51,606 nucleotides of DNA from a virus, in IMG/VR virus record IMGVR_UViG_3300034082_001881, positions 1 through 51,606 of that record; one strand, 5' to 3'. This document shows positions 31,648 to 39,826 of this stretch, piece by piece. The first letter of the stretch is position 1. Every line of letters begins with the position of its first letter. The notes beneath the pieces are model-generated. The model saw nothing but the letters and a program-made list of their open reading frames with translations. It had not been told where the DNA came from and searched no databases. The position numbers and the translations under genes are program-made.

Positions 31648-31655
31648 TATATTTG
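31648..31655 (+). promoter_or_regulatory. Class A -7 box for the cREC gene
   Basis: TATATTTG ends 4 nt before the ATG at 31660; no TTG at the usual distance. Confidence 0.5.
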
Positions 31656-31659
31656 TAAT

Positions 31660-32070
31660 ATGGACAAAGTTAGAATTTATTTAGATGATGTAAGAACGCC
31701 AGTGGATCCAAGTTGGATCGTTGTACGTTCTTATGATGAGTTCGTTCAAAAGATCAACTCAATTGGGTTGGAGAATATTGAATTAATATCGTTGGATCAC
31801 GACTTAGGTGATAGTGCGATGGCGGAATGGCACTACGGTGTTGTGAAAAACTACATAATCAATTACGATAACATCACTGAGAAAACTGGTATGGATTGCA
31901 CCAAATGGTTGGTTAACCAATGGTTGGATGGTAAACCTGTAGTAGAAGTTGTGATCCACTCTGCAAATGCCGTAGGTAGCGGTAATATGATGGGATACAT
32001 CAACAATTACAGACACTTGAATAGAATGCCTCAGAATTGTGTGAGAGTTCATATAGAACACACCGTATAA
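31660..32070 (+). CDS. Cyclic-phosphate processing receiver-like (cREC) protein
   Basis: At 136 residues this looks like a receiver-fold domain of the cyclic-phosphate processing type: RIYLDDVRTPVDPSW with D9/D10, a central LISLDHDLGD, and VVIHSANAVGSGNMMGYI near the end, where a His and Ser replace the usual receiver Thr/Lys. Such domains occur in RNA-repair operons and are thought to act on 2',3'-cyclic phosphates. It fits the kinase, ligase, HAD and CCA enzyme of this window. Family placement is good; the reaction is inferred from the family. Confidence 0.82.
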   Translation: MDKVRIYLDDVRTPVDPSWIVVRSYDEFVQKINSIGLENIELISLDHDLGDSAMAEWHYGVVKNYIINYDNITEKTGMDCTKWLVNQWLDGKPVVEVVIHSANAVGSGNMMGYINNYRHLNRMPQNCVRVHIEHTV

Positions 32071-32075
32071 AACAA

Positions 32076-32165
32076 ATGAAGAAGATAAAGATTTATTTGT
32101 TTGTCTGTTTGTACTATCTTAATGTGGTAAAACAATCTATATTAAATATATTTTTAAAGAAATGA
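32076..32165 (+). CDS. Possible membrane microprotein, 29 aa
   Basis: MKKIKIYLFVCLYYLNVVKQ continues SILNIFLKK. It is hydrophobic with basic ends, and its stop overlaps the next start as ATGA. Short but plausible. Confidence 0.4.
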   Translation: MKKIKIYLFVCLYYLNVVKQSILNIFLKK

Positions 32166-32404
32166 GTGATTTAGAAAGATTAGAAAATCAATTAGAGGAA
32201 ATTGAAATGGTTCGTTATAGAATGGAGAATGAAGGTTTCCACTATTGTTTCAAACATTACTCATCATTCAAAGAAGTTCAGGATGAAAAGTTCCACGAAC
32301 TGAGAAGAAAGTATTTGGAGGTATCTCATGAACTTGATGAATATGTCCATTCAACGATCAACACATTGAGAGATAAAATTGATGGATTGGAAGACATCAA
32401 TTAA
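32162..32404 (+). CDS. Unknown helical protein, 80 aa
   Basis: MSDLERLENQLEEIEMVRYR is a coiled-coil-like start; the middle has FHYCFKHYSSFKEVQDEKFH. No family is recognised. Confidence 0.72.
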   Translation: MSDLERLENQLEEIEMVRYRMENEGFHYCFKHYSSFKEVQDEKFHELRRKYLEVSHELDEYVHSTINTLRDKIDGLEDIN

Positions 32405-32418
32405 ATAAATAAAATAAT

Positions 32419-32733
32419 ATGACACTAGGAGAATTTATTAAGAACTTTAGTCATAACAATATCATTAGGTTACATTACAAGGAACCTAGTGGTACTGGAC
32501 TTGTATTGAGAGATTGGAACGATGTTTCAATGGACCACGAGATTTTAAAAGGTAAGGGTAAAAACCGACATTACATTAACAATGAGGTATTGGGACTAAC
32601 GGGAATTAATTTCGGACAGGGATATACTCATTATCCTGAAGCAATTAACATAGTAATTGAGAGATTAGAAAACCAACCTATGATTGAGGAAACTCCTGAC
32701 GAAACTGAATTTAATACCGAAAGTTGTGAATAA
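32419..32733 (+). CDS. Unknown phage protein, 104 aa
   Basis: MTLGEFIKNFSHNNIIRLHY resembles small phage hypothetical proteins that open 'T-L-G-E-F-I'. The acidic tail (EETPDETEFNTES) follows a helix. It precedes the thymidylate synthase gene by 22 nt and may be co-transcribed. Confidence 0.72.
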   Translation: MTLGEFIKNFSHNNIIRLHYKEPSGTGLVLRDWNDVSMDHEILKGKGKNRHYINNEVLGLTGINFGQGYTHYPEAINIVIERLENQPMIEETPDETEFNTESCE

Positions 32734-32755
32734 ATTAGATAAACAATAGAAAAAT

Positions 32756-33808
32756 ATGAACAACCTAGATAAATCATACCAATCACTCCTTCAAGACATT
32801 CTTGATAACGGAGTAAAAAAAGAAACTAGAAACGGAGGAACATTATCTGTATTCGGTAGACAGATTCGTCATAATATGAAAGATGGATTTCCACTTCTTA
32901 CAACCAAGAAGATGGCTTGGAAAACTATGGTAACTGAATTACTATGGTTTTTAAGAGGTGATACCAACATCAAATACCTTGTTGATAATGATTGTCATAT
33001 TTGGGATGGTGATGCTTATAAGAGATATGTTGATAGTGATGAAGTAAGATGGCCAAAGAGTAAAGAAGATTTTATTGAACATATCAAAACAGATGATGAG
33101 TTTGCTAGAAAGTGGGGTGATTTAGGTCCTGTGTATGGTAAGCAATGGAGAAGTTGGCATACAGGTTGGGATGTAGTTGAAGATAAGAGTAAAGAGGCAG
33201 GTGTAAGAAGGATTGAGTACGGAATTGACCAAATCGCAAACCTAATCCGTGACCTTAAAACAAACCCAGACTCAAGACGATTGATGGTTAATGCTTATAA
33301 TATTGGAGAACTGGACACGATGGTGCTTCCACCTTGTCATTATGGATTTCAATGTTATACAAGAGAGTTGAGTTTGGAGGAAAGATATGAGTTGATGAAA
33401 AAATTAGATAACTGGGTGTCAGTTCATTACAAAGAACCTAAAACAATGGAATATATGGATAAACATAATATCCCAACCAGAGCAATCTCTTTAATGTGGG
33501 TCCAACGCAGTGTCGATTCGGCACTTGGATGGCCGTATAACGTCAGCTCATATTCTTTGTTACTTATGATGTTGGCAAAACAAGTCAATATGGTTCCTGA
33601 TGAGGTTATTTGTAGTTTAGGTGATTGTCATATCTACTTAAATCATATAGATGGTGTTAAAGAACAATTAACAAGGGAGTCATATCCATTACCGAATGTT
33701 AGATTATCTGAAAGGGCAGTAAATGATATTTCAGAATATACTTTGGATGATATTGTTTTAGAAAATTATCAATCACACCCAAAAATATATTTCCCGTTAT
33801 CAAATTAA
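32756..33808 (+). CDS. thyA: Thymidylate synthase (ThyA)
   Basis: All core ThyA motifs are present: the N-terminal FGRQIRHNMKDGFPLLTTKK, W...LGPVYGKQWR, DPDSRRL-like region, and the catalytic loop VLPPCHYGFQ with nucleophile C194, then RSVDSALGWPYNVSSY and DCHIYLNHIDGVKEQLTR. It methylates dUMP to dTMP using methylene-tetrahydrofolate. The protein is 350 residues, longer than the usual 264, because of insertions around residues 85-130 and 215-240. Common in large phages for nucleotide supply. Confidence 0.96.
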   Translation: MNNLDKSYQSLLQDILDNGVKKETRNGGTLSVFGRQIRHNMKDGFPLLTTKKMAWKTMVTELLWFLRGDTNIKYLVDNDCHIWDGDAYKRYVDSDEVRWPKSKEDFIEHIKTDDEFARKWGDLGPVYGKQWRSWHTGWDVVEDKSKEAGVRRIEYGIDQIANLIRDLKTNPDSRRLMVNAYNIGELDTMVLPPCHYGFQCYTRELSLEERYELMKKLDNWVSVHYKEPKTMEYMDKHNIPTRAISLMWVQRSVDSALGWPYNVSSYSLLLMMLAKQVNMVPDEVICSLGDCHIYLNHIDGVKEQLTRESYPLPNVRLSERAVNDISEYTLDDIVLENYQSHPKIYFPLSN

Positions 33809-33862
33809 TTTTAGGTACACACTGATGATTTATGGTGTCAGTATTCTGATTTACCAAGTGTA

Positions 33863-34279
33863 ATGTCTTACGATATGCCAAAAGAAAATAAATACCCCGA
33901 TAATGCAGTATGGAGTGAGGAGAAGGGTTATTATGCCCATCTTCTTCCATATGCAACAAATGTTGGGTCTCCGGTCATAATTCCTGATAATGTATCAACT
34001 TGGAAAAATGAAAAGATCCTTAAAACCAATCATTACTTCAATAAAAGGTATGATGAGATAAAGGAAGAGTATAATAAATTGGTTGATGAGTTTGAGTGGA
34101 ATAGAATGGTTTACTCATCAAATTACAATTTCCAACCTGTTGTTGGGGAAAAATATTACCTATACCGTAGAAATAATGGGGAATATTTCTTATCATTAAT
34201 AAGACCAACTGAATGGAGACAAGAGTTTGTTGGGGAGTTTGAACTGGACTCAGAAAATAAATGGATTAAAAAAAATTAA
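33863..34279 (+). CDS. Unknown phage protein, 138 aa
   Basis: KYPDNAVWSEEKGYYAHLLP and YATNVGSPVI are in the first 40 residues, then a helix (KRYDEIKEEYNKLVDEFEWN) and a beta-rich end. The YATNVGSPVI stretch resembles DUF2452-type proteins, but I am not certain. The gap from ThyA is 54 nt with no clear terminator. Confidence 0.7.
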   Translation: MSYDMPKENKYPDNAVWSEEKGYYAHLLPYATNVGSPVIIPDNVSTWKNEKILKTNHYFNKRYDEIKEEYNKLVDEFEWNRMVYSSNYNFQPVVGEKYYLYRRNNGEYFLSLIRPTEWRQEFVGEFELDSENKWIKKN

Positions 34280-34280
34280 A

Positions 34281-34913
34281 ATGTCAAAATTAAACGAAAA
34301 CATTGAATTATTTAAGTGTTATGTGAGAGCATCACACTTCACAAAAAAAGAAGAAGATAAGGACGATTATCACAAAGCTTATGCATTTGCAGTTCAATCA
34401 TTGGCGGGTAAAATATTAACATTTCATGTTATGACTGATTATGGAATGTTAAGATCAAGAGTCCCAATATCTGAAATTTTTATGGAAATACCTAAAAATG
34501 ATATTCCATTTGATTTTAAACAATTATGGGATTGTTTCTCTGAAAATGTAAGTGTTATTACCTATGATTATCTTTATGAAAAAAGATGTCAGGTCGCATT
34601 AAAAGACGGGTCAAAAGTTTGGGCTACTTATCTTATGACAGTAGACTGGTATAGAAATCCATATTCTGATGAACCATCTGATTATAAGTGTGGGCATATA
34701 CTAATTGCGGATGATGGTTATCTACTTTGTCAACCTAACAACAGAATATATTGGAAAGATTCAAATTGGGTGACCAAACCATTCCCAATAGAACCATCAA
34801 GTTTAAAAGTTGATACACACATTGAGTCAGTGGAAGCTCAATCGGATAAATGGGTATCTGAAGATTCAAACAACTATTATTACGAAATAAAAAACACAGA
34901 AAATAAATTATAA
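34281..34913 (+). CDS. Unknown phage protein, 210 aa
   Basis: The frame opens at 34227 inside the previous gene, so the ATG at 34281 (MSKLNENIELFKCYVRASHF) is chosen. The rest, 'KAYAFAVQSLAGKILTFHVM' and 'GHILIADDGYLLCQPNNRIY', matches the style of T4-like accessory proteins. No function is known. It lies 4 nt before the clpP-like gene. Confidence 0.75.
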   Translation: MSKLNENIELFKCYVRASHFTKKEEDKDDYHKAYAFAVQSLAGKILTFHVMTDYGMLRSRVPISEIFMEIPKNDIPFDFKQLWDCFSENVSVITYDYLYEKRCQVALKDGSKVWATYLMTVDWYRNPYSDEPSDYKCGHILIADDGYLLCQPNNRIYWKDSNWVTKPFPIEPSSLKVDTHIESVEAQSDKWVSEDSNNYYYEIKNTENKL

Positions 34914-34917
34914 TATT

Positions 34918-35646
34918 ATGAATTACGGAAAAGAGTTTAGAAGTTTTGCAAAAAGCGAAGGGATTAGTTCAATGGCATTAGATCAGTTTGAAGCGTCATT
35001 AACACCATACATTTTGGAGGAAAGAGAGTTACGTGCGACTCAAATTGATATCTTCTCAAGGTTGATGCGTGATCGTATATTATGGTTATCAGGACCTGTA
35101 AATCAAAATATGTCTGATATTGTACAAGCTCAATTATTGTTTTTGGATTCTGTGGAGAAGAAAGACATTACGTTGTATCTTAATAGTCCTGGAGGATCTG
35201 TGATGTGTGGTCTTGGTATTGTTGACCTTATGAACTATGTTAGTTCTGATATTGTCACAACTAATTTAGGTATGTGTGCATCAATGGGATCTGTTTTACT
35301 TTCTTCAGGTACCAAAGGTAAAAGATCATCTTTAATTCATTCTAAAGTAATGACTCACCAAGTAAGTCATGGTACACAAGGAAACATTCAAGACACACGT
35401 ATTGATCAGATGGAAGGTGAAAAATACAATTACATCTTATTTAAAATTTTGGCTGAGAATTGTGGAAAAACATTCCAAGAGGTGTTGGACTTCTCTGAAA
35501 GAGACAGATGGTATAACTCAGATGAGGCAATGGAGTTTGGGTTAATAGATGAAGTTATTGGAGTTGATAAAAGTAAGAGTATTACAAATTACTTAGATGG
35601 ATTTGATGAATACTATAAAAAGGAAGTATTAAAAATTAAAAAATAA
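34918..35646 (+). CDS. clpP: ClpP-like serine protease
   Basis: At 242 residues it has the ClpP core: RILWLSGPVNQNMSDIVQAQLLFL, the oxyanion glycine motif NSPGGSV, the nucleophile S122 in LGMCASMGSVLLSSG, and H147 in HSKVMTHQVS; the Asp would be in the EAMEFGLIDEVI helix region. This looks like a real ClpP rather than a dead copy. Phages may use it with host ClpX/A, or as a prohead protease of the ClpP/SppA fold. The N-terminal 45 residues are longer than in bacterial ClpP. Confidence 0.9.
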   Translation: MNYGKEFRSFAKSEGISSMALDQFEASLTPYILEERELRATQIDIFSRLMRDRILWLSGPVNQNMSDIVQAQLLFLDSVEKKDITLYLNSPGGSVMCGLGIVDLMNYVSSDIVTTNLGMCASMGSVLLSSGTKGKRSSLIHSKVMTHQVSHGTQGNIQDTRIDQMEGEKYNYILFKILAENCGKTFQEVLDFSERDRWYNSDEAMEFGLIDEVIGVDKSKSITNYLDGFDEYYKKEVLKIKK

Positions 35647-35651
35647 AAAAA

Positions 35652-35972
35652 ATGACAGAAAAAATAATTTTAAAAGAAACGGTTACTACGGGTAGACCTG
35701 TAGTAGAAAAAAAACCAAAAAAAAGGACTTATAAACCTAGAAAGAAAAAAGTAATAACTGAAGAAAATTTGGATAATCATCAAGTTGATAACTCAGAAAA
35801 ACCATATGTTACAAAAAGTGAAGAAAATAAAATAGTAAAGAAGGTTGGCAAATATTGTATTGGTGCTGGCGAAGGGTTTTGTATTCATTTTGAGAAAAAA
35901 CCAAATTGGTTACATAGAAAATGTATGAAACTATTTCTAGGATGGAAGTGGAACGATTATAAAACTAAATAA
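35652..35972 (+). CDS. Unknown protein with Lys-rich tail, 106 aa
   Basis: MTEKIILKETVTTGRPVVEK runs into a strongly basic stretch (KKPKKRTYKPRKKKV) that could contact nucleic acid. The C-terminal half (GAGEGFCIHFEKKPNWLHRK) is aromatic with two Cys. The role is unknown. Confidence 0.7.
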   Translation: MTEKIILKETVTTGRPVVEKKPKKRTYKPRKKKVITEENLDNHQVDNSEKPYVTKSEENKIVKKVGKYCIGAGEGFCIHFEKKPNWLHRKCMKLFLGWKWNDYKTK

Positions 35973-35985
35973 AAAAATTAGTGTA

Positions 35986-36378
35986 ATGGGTAAAATAAAT
36001 GTCATTGATGATTTAAAAGGTAATTACGAATATTACCTTACCATCGGGAAACTTAGAAAGTTTTTGGAGGATCATCCTGAATTACCTGATGATGCTCTTG
36101 TTCTTGCCCAAAGAGTTGAAGATAAGTATTATGAGCAACACGGATGGGGTGTGGTATTGAAAGAAGGAGAACAGTATAATATGTCTATGACCCATAATGC
36201 CCGAATGGAAGAAGAAATCCAAAGGAGAAAGAATGGAGAAGAACCAATGTACTATGTGGATGATCCTTCAAAACATATTCATGAGTTAACTGATGATTTG
36301 AAAGACCAATACCATCCTGCATTTTGTTGTGTAAAATATACAGATGACGACAATCTTTATTTGGATTTACACTATTAA
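35986..36378 (+). CDS. Unknown phage protein, 130 aa
   Basis: YLTIGKLRKFLEDHPELPDD near the N-terminus is the phrase that opens many small phage proteins (T-I-G-x-L-R-x-x-L). The remainder is acidic with His/Tyr-rich C-terminal strand pairs. It ends 17 nt before the next gene, in which a new promoter lies. Confidence 0.74.
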   Translation: MGKINVIDDLKGNYEYYLTIGKLRKFLEDHPELPDDALVLAQRVEDKYYEQHGWGVVLKEGEQYNMSMTHNARMEEEIQRRKNGEEPMYYVDDPSKHIHELTDDLKDQYHPAFCCVKYTDDDNLYLDLHY

Positions 36379-36391
36379 TTTTGTATATTTG
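36361..36391 (+). promoter_or_regulatory. Class A promoter (TTG-N20-TATATTTG) for the 36396 gene
   Basis: TTG at 36361-36363, 20 nt, TATATTTG at 36384-36391; the ATG follows after 4 nt. Confidence 0.72.
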
Positions 36392-36395
36392 TATT

Positions 36396-37088
36396 ATGAA
36401 ATTAACTATCATATCAGACACACACGGAAAACACAAACACGTACACCACGATTTACCTGGTGGTGATTTGTTAATCCATGCGGGTGATATTAGTTCTATG
36501 GGTTACGAACACGAGATACGTGAGTTTGCTGCTTGGTACGATAAAATCGTAACCTATGACCATAAAGTATTCATTGCAGGTAATCATGATTGGGGTTTTC
36601 AAAACAATGTTGAGAAAGTAAAAGATATATTAACAGGGTACAAGACTATTGAATACGTCCAAGATGAGTTAATGACTACACAAGATGGTGATGGTCCTGA
36701 AGTTAAAATTTGGGGATCTCCTTGGCAACCTGAGTTCTACAATTGGGCATTTAACTTACCACGAAATGGTGAAGAGTTGAAAGCAAAATGGGATATGATT
36801 CCTGAAGGTATTGATATATTGATTACTCACGGACCGGCTTGGGGAATATTAGATGATGTTGAAGGTAACCGCAATGTTCACTTGGGTTGTGAATTACTTG
36901 CGGAGAGAATCAAACAAATCAAACCTAAGATCCATATCTGTGGTCATATCCATACTGGTCATGGACACTACTTTGATGGTCACACACACTACTTCAATGC
37001 GTCTGTATTGAACGAACGATATCTTTATTCACATACTCCATGGAATATTGATTGGGACCCTATAACTAACGAAATTAAATTTATATAA
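36396..37088 (+). CDS. Calcineurin-like metallophosphoesterase
   Basis: A 230-residue member with D8, H10 (IISDTHGKH), HAGDISSMG, IAGNHDWGF and CGHIHTGHG. It is closest in style to the MPPED/YfcE-type phosphodiesterases seen in large phages. The ATG at 36396 is chosen because it is 4 nt after a class A box and the fold starts there. It is a second such enzyme besides the 13306 gene. It overlaps rmlC by 1 nt. Confidence 0.9.
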   Translation: MKLTIISDTHGKHKHVHHDLPGGDLLIHAGDISSMGYEHEIREFAAWYDKIVTYDHKVFIAGNHDWGFQNNVEKVKDILTGYKTIEYVQDELMTTQDGDGPEVKIWGSPWQPEFYNWAFNLPRNGEELKAKWDMIPEGIDILITHGPAWGILDDVEGNRNVHLGCELLAERIKQIKPKIHICGHIHTGHGHYFDGHTHYFNASVLNERYLYSHTPWNIDWDPITNEIKFI

Positions 37089-37588
37089 TGGAACAACCAA
37101 GAATAATCAACAACAGAATATTCTATGATGAGAGAGGATCATTTAGTCCTCTTTCGTTGTTTGAATTAGACAAGGAATGGAAACAAAGTAATATTAGCGT
37201 GAACCCAAAAAAGTTTACATTAAGAGGATTACATTATCAAACAGGAGAAACCTCCCAAGCAAAATTGGTAAAGGTCATTAATGGTAGAATTTTAGATTTT
37301 GTGGTGGATTTAAGGAAACCACTTAGATCGTATAATAACTGCCAATTTTTTGAAATGAAAGGTGGTGATGAATTAATTGTCCCAAGAGGGTTTGCTCATG
37401 GGTTCATAACATTGGAAGAAAATACTATAGTACAATATTTGGTTGATAATGATTACAGTCCAAAAACTGAAGGATCGTTATTGTGGTCTTCATTTTCTGA
37501 GATTAAAAATGAGATATTAAGGTTAGATAGTACGTTTGATGAATCTAGTATTATTATATCAGAAAAGGATTTGGTTGTAAAATCATAA
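37088..37588 (+). CDS. rfbC: dTDP-4-dehydrorhamnose 3,5-epimerase (RmlC)
   Basis: A 166-residue cupin with the family motifs: DERGSFSPLSL (start), TLRGLHYQTG with the catalytic histidine, AKLVKVINGRILDFVVDLRK, and IVPRGFAHGFITLEE. It converts dTDP-4-keto-6-deoxyglucose to the rhamnose precursor. With RmlB at 4981 it makes two steps of the dTDP-rhamnose route; RmlA and RmlD are not visible in the window and may come from the host. Its length is normal to slightly short. Confidence 0.92.
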   Translation: MEQPRIINNRIFYDERGSFSPLSLFELDKEWKQSNISVNPKKFTLRGLHYQTGETSQAKLVKVINGRILDFVVDLRKPLRSYNNCQFFEMKGGDELIVPRGFAHGFITLEENTIVQYLVDNDYSPKTEGSLLWSSFSEIKNEILRLDSTFDESSIIISEKDLVVKS

Positions 37589-37596
37589 ACTTGAGT

Positions 37597-37605
37597 ATAT
37601 TTATT
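37597..37605 (+). promoter_or_regulatory. Class B promoter box for the 37617 gene
   Basis: ATATTTATT ends 11 nt before the ATG at 37617. Confidence 0.5.
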
Positions 37606-37616
37606 AATAAAAAACT

Positions 37617-38105
37617 ATGGAAAAAAATCTAACAGAAAAATTGTTTGAAGAATTAAAAAAACAAGGTTTATACGAACAGGAAGATACAATTGAAGACAAA
37701 GATGACAATAATGAAAATGATTCAGAGTCCGAAGGAAGTAATGATCAGTTTTGTGAAATAGTTTGTAAGTTATTACATTCACAAACACAAGTACATATCC
37801 TTCATTTACAAACAACTTCATATTCAGAACATAAAGCACTACAAAAATATTATGAAGGTATAGATGGATTAGTTGACGGGTTAGTTGAATCATATCAGGG
37901 TAAACACGGATTAGTTAAAAATTACAAAACTTTTGATATGGTTGATTATAAGTCAAATGATCAATTAATTAAGTACTTTAAAGAGTTATTGGATGTTATT
38001 TCTGATAATCGTGATTCAGTTAAAGAAAGTTATTTGCAGAACCAAATTGATACTGTAGAAGAACTAATAAATTCTACTCTTTACAAATTAAAATTTCTTA
38101 AATAA
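37617..38105 (+). CDS. DUF5856-like helical protein, 162 aa
   Basis: The start MEKNLTEKLFEELKKQGLYE resembles a variant tag. After an acidic linker, ILHLQTTSYSEHKALQKYYE and GIDGLVDGLVESYQG match the DUF5856/Dps-like helical bundle of T4-type phages, where the His/Glu pattern recalls ferritin-like proteins. It may be an internal head protein. Function unproved. Confidence 0.75.
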   Translation: MEKNLTEKLFEELKKQGLYEQEDTIEDKDDNNENDSESEGSNDQFCEIVCKLLHSQTQVHILHLQTTSYSEHKALQKYYEGIDGLVDGLVESYQGKHGLVKNYKTFDMVDYKSNDQLIKYFKELLDVISDNRDSVKESYLQNQIDTVEELINSTLYKLKFLK

Positions 38106-38453
38106 ATGATTAAGTCAACTTTGAATGAGAATGAACAAATATCTTCACAACACGAAGATATAGATAGTAAATTGTTTTATTTCTTAATTAGAAGACTTAA
38201 GGTTAACGAAAGAAAGATAGGTGATGACTGGGGAGGATTAAAAGTTAAGGAATACAAATTTGAAGGGTTGCCAGGATATGGGTTTAATGGGTATATGTCA
38301 AAAAAAGACATGGAAAATAGTATTGTAAATATGTTATATGAAAATGATATGACTGATTATGTTTACGATATGGATGAACAAGATCCTGAAAGAGTAAAAA
38401 TTATTAGGACAATAAGAAAATTTTTAAATTTTATGTTGTCAGATCAAAAATAA
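38106..38453 (+). CDS. Unknown protein, 115 aa
   Basis: MIKSTLNENEQISSQHEDID is a tag-like start (TLNE). The middle reads GLPGYGFNGYMSKKDMENSI and the end is helical. It begins directly after the previous stop. No family is recognised. Confidence 0.72.
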   Translation: MIKSTLNENEQISSQHEDIDSKLFYFLIRRLKVNERKIGDDWGGLKVKEYKFEGLPGYGFNGYMSKKDMENSIVNMLYENDMTDYVYDMDEQDPERVKIIRTIRKFLNFMLSDQK

Positions 38454-38466
38454 ATTCGTACATTTG
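38436..38466 (+). promoter_or_regulatory. Class A promoter (TTG-N20-TACATTTG) for the 38500 gene
   Basis: TTG at 38436-38438, 20 nt, TACATTTG at 38459-38466; the ATG is 33 nt further on. Confidence 0.6.
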
Positions 38467-38499
38467 TAGAAGTATTAATTAAAACAAAAAAATAAAAAA

Positions 38500-38736
38500 A
38501 TGGTAAAAGGTTCAACAAAAGGTCGTTACATTTGTAAAGTTGGTTTTTTAGATGTTTATGCGATGGAAGCTATTAAAAAACAATCTGGGAAAGGTGATAA
38601 CAAAGAAGTCGCTTCAACTACTTATCAAATCGTACATGGTAAGAAGATTAAAGAACGTGGTCTTAAAAACAAAGACATGGCGGTTGAGAAAGCCTTGGAA
38701 TTGTTAGGTGATAAAAGAGTTAACTACGGGTTATAA
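38500..38736 (+). CDS. Unknown basic protein, 78 aa
   Basis: MVKGSTKGRYICKVGFLDVY is basic and beta-rich, followed by helix KDMAVEKALELLGDKRVNYG. Its codon use is slightly GC-richer than neighbours, suggesting good expression, which fits its own class A promoter and terminator. Confidence 0.74.
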   Translation: MVKGSTKGRYICKVGFLDVYAMEAIKKQSGKGDNKEVASTTYQIVHGKKIKERGLKNKDMAVEKALELLGDKRVNYGL

Positions 38737-38756
38737 AATTAAGGATTGTAAAAATA

Positions 38757-38790
38757 AAGTCGGACTTAGATCCGACTTTTTTATTTTTTA
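38757..38790. terminator. Bidirectional rho-independent terminator between converging genes
   Basis: AAGTCGGA and TCCGACTT form an 8-bp stem around CTTAGA with T runs on the + side and A runs (T on the minus strand) on the other. It serves both the 38500 gene and the 39752-38781 gene. Confidence 0.9.
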
Positions 38791-39752
38791 AAAGATATGT
38801 TAACTATTATACTTTCGGATAGATCTCTACCTAACATTTCAGTAAATGATCTTTCAAAGTGTGAATTAACTGAGGTTTTTAAATATTCTTCAGTGACACC
38901 AACCATATTACCTGTAAAGAAATCACCTGATTCTCTATCTATTTTGTTATCAATTATCTTATCAACTTTAACAATGTTTATGTCTACCTCAGGCATTTTC
39001 TCATTGAATCTAACTCCTGTGTAGTAAAACGATAATCTTAATCTTGGGAACCAACCAACTCTGATTGTTTGTAAAGTATGTGAGTCAATCAATTTATCAA
39101 TTGATTCAGTAAAATTGTTATTTTTATTTACAACTAATTGTTCTGGACTAATAGAACCACGTCTTATCTGATCCATCTCATTACGATCACAAATCAACAT
39201 TTGTTTTCCTATCTTACTATTCCATCTTGTTGGTCTTGTATTCCTCATCTGTTTAGATGTGGATGATGAATATGAATTAGAAGTTTCAAACCATTTTTTA
39301 TATTTGTAAATGTATATAGGATACCAATTATATGAAAGAACGACATAACCCCAATCACCTTTACCGTCTTGTTCCCATCTACCTTCTAAGTTAGATCCTT
39401 TAAATGGTAGTAGTTCTGAGACTCTTTCGGATGCGTTTGTGTTGGTTACCTTTTTAGTTTTTAAGTTGTGATATTGTTTAAGTTCACTTGTTTTAGTGTC
39501 CTCGTATCTGCCATCTTCTCTATAATTCTGAGTGTACCTATTTGAAAGTTCGGTATAGTCCTCAGGTTTAAAACCAAATGAAGACATATTACTTTGGATA
39601 AATTTACTTAACTTTTCTGATGATGGTTGAGCGGATTCTTTAAACTCGTTTAAAAATTTAAAGAATATTATTTCTCTTTTGGTAAAAGCCTTATCGTCAA
39701 CCTCTTCCAACAATACTCTTTTTATAATACTATGTAATTTAATATCTTTCAT
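38781..39752 (-). CDS. Tagged protein, unknown function, 323 aa
   Basis: The N-terminus MKDIKLHSIIKRVLLEEVDD is the tag type with an LLEE site. The rest is a soluble protein with a helical first third, a beta-rich middle (GDWGYVVLSYNWYPIYIYKY) and a C-terminal 'YLKTSVNSHFERSFTEMLGR'. A virion protein is inferred from the tag and class B promoter. It is one of few minus-strand genes and converges on the 38500 gene. Confidence 0.72.
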   Translation of the reverse strand: MKDIKLHSIIKRVLLEEVDDKAFTKREIIFFKFLNEFKESAQPSSEKLSKFIQSNMSSFGFKPEDYTELSNRYTQNYREDGRYEDTKTSELKQYHNLKTKKVTNTNASERVSELLPFKGSNLEGRWEQDGKGDWGYVVLSYNWYPIYIYKYKKWFETSNSYSSSTSKQMRNTRPTRWNSKIGKQMLICDRNEMDQIRRGSISPEQLVVNKNNNFTESIDKLIDSHTLQTIRVGWFPRLRLSFYYTGVRFNEKMPEVDINIVKVDKIIDNKIDRESGDFFTGNMVGVTEEYLKTSVNSHFERSFTEMLGRDLSESIIVNISFKK

Positions 39753-39758
39753 ACTTTA

Positions 39759-39767
39759 TATAAATAT
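39759..39767 (-). promoter_or_regulatory. Class B promoter box for the 39752 gene
   Basis: ATATTTATA on the minus strand, 6 nt before the start codon. Confidence 0.5.
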
Positions 39768-39797
39768 ATTAAAAATCATAGTTTTTAGTATATGGTA

Positions 39798-39806
39798 ATA
39801 TTTATT
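39798..39806 (+). promoter_or_regulatory. Class B promoter box for the 39827 gene
   Basis: ATATTTATT, 20 nt before the ATG at 39827. Confidence 0.4.
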
Positions 39807-39826
39807 ATATAAGAATTAAAAATATT

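Noticed and set aside
33809-33862. Terminator after ThyA
   Set aside because: A short ACTGA/TCAGT pairing exists but there is no T run after it.
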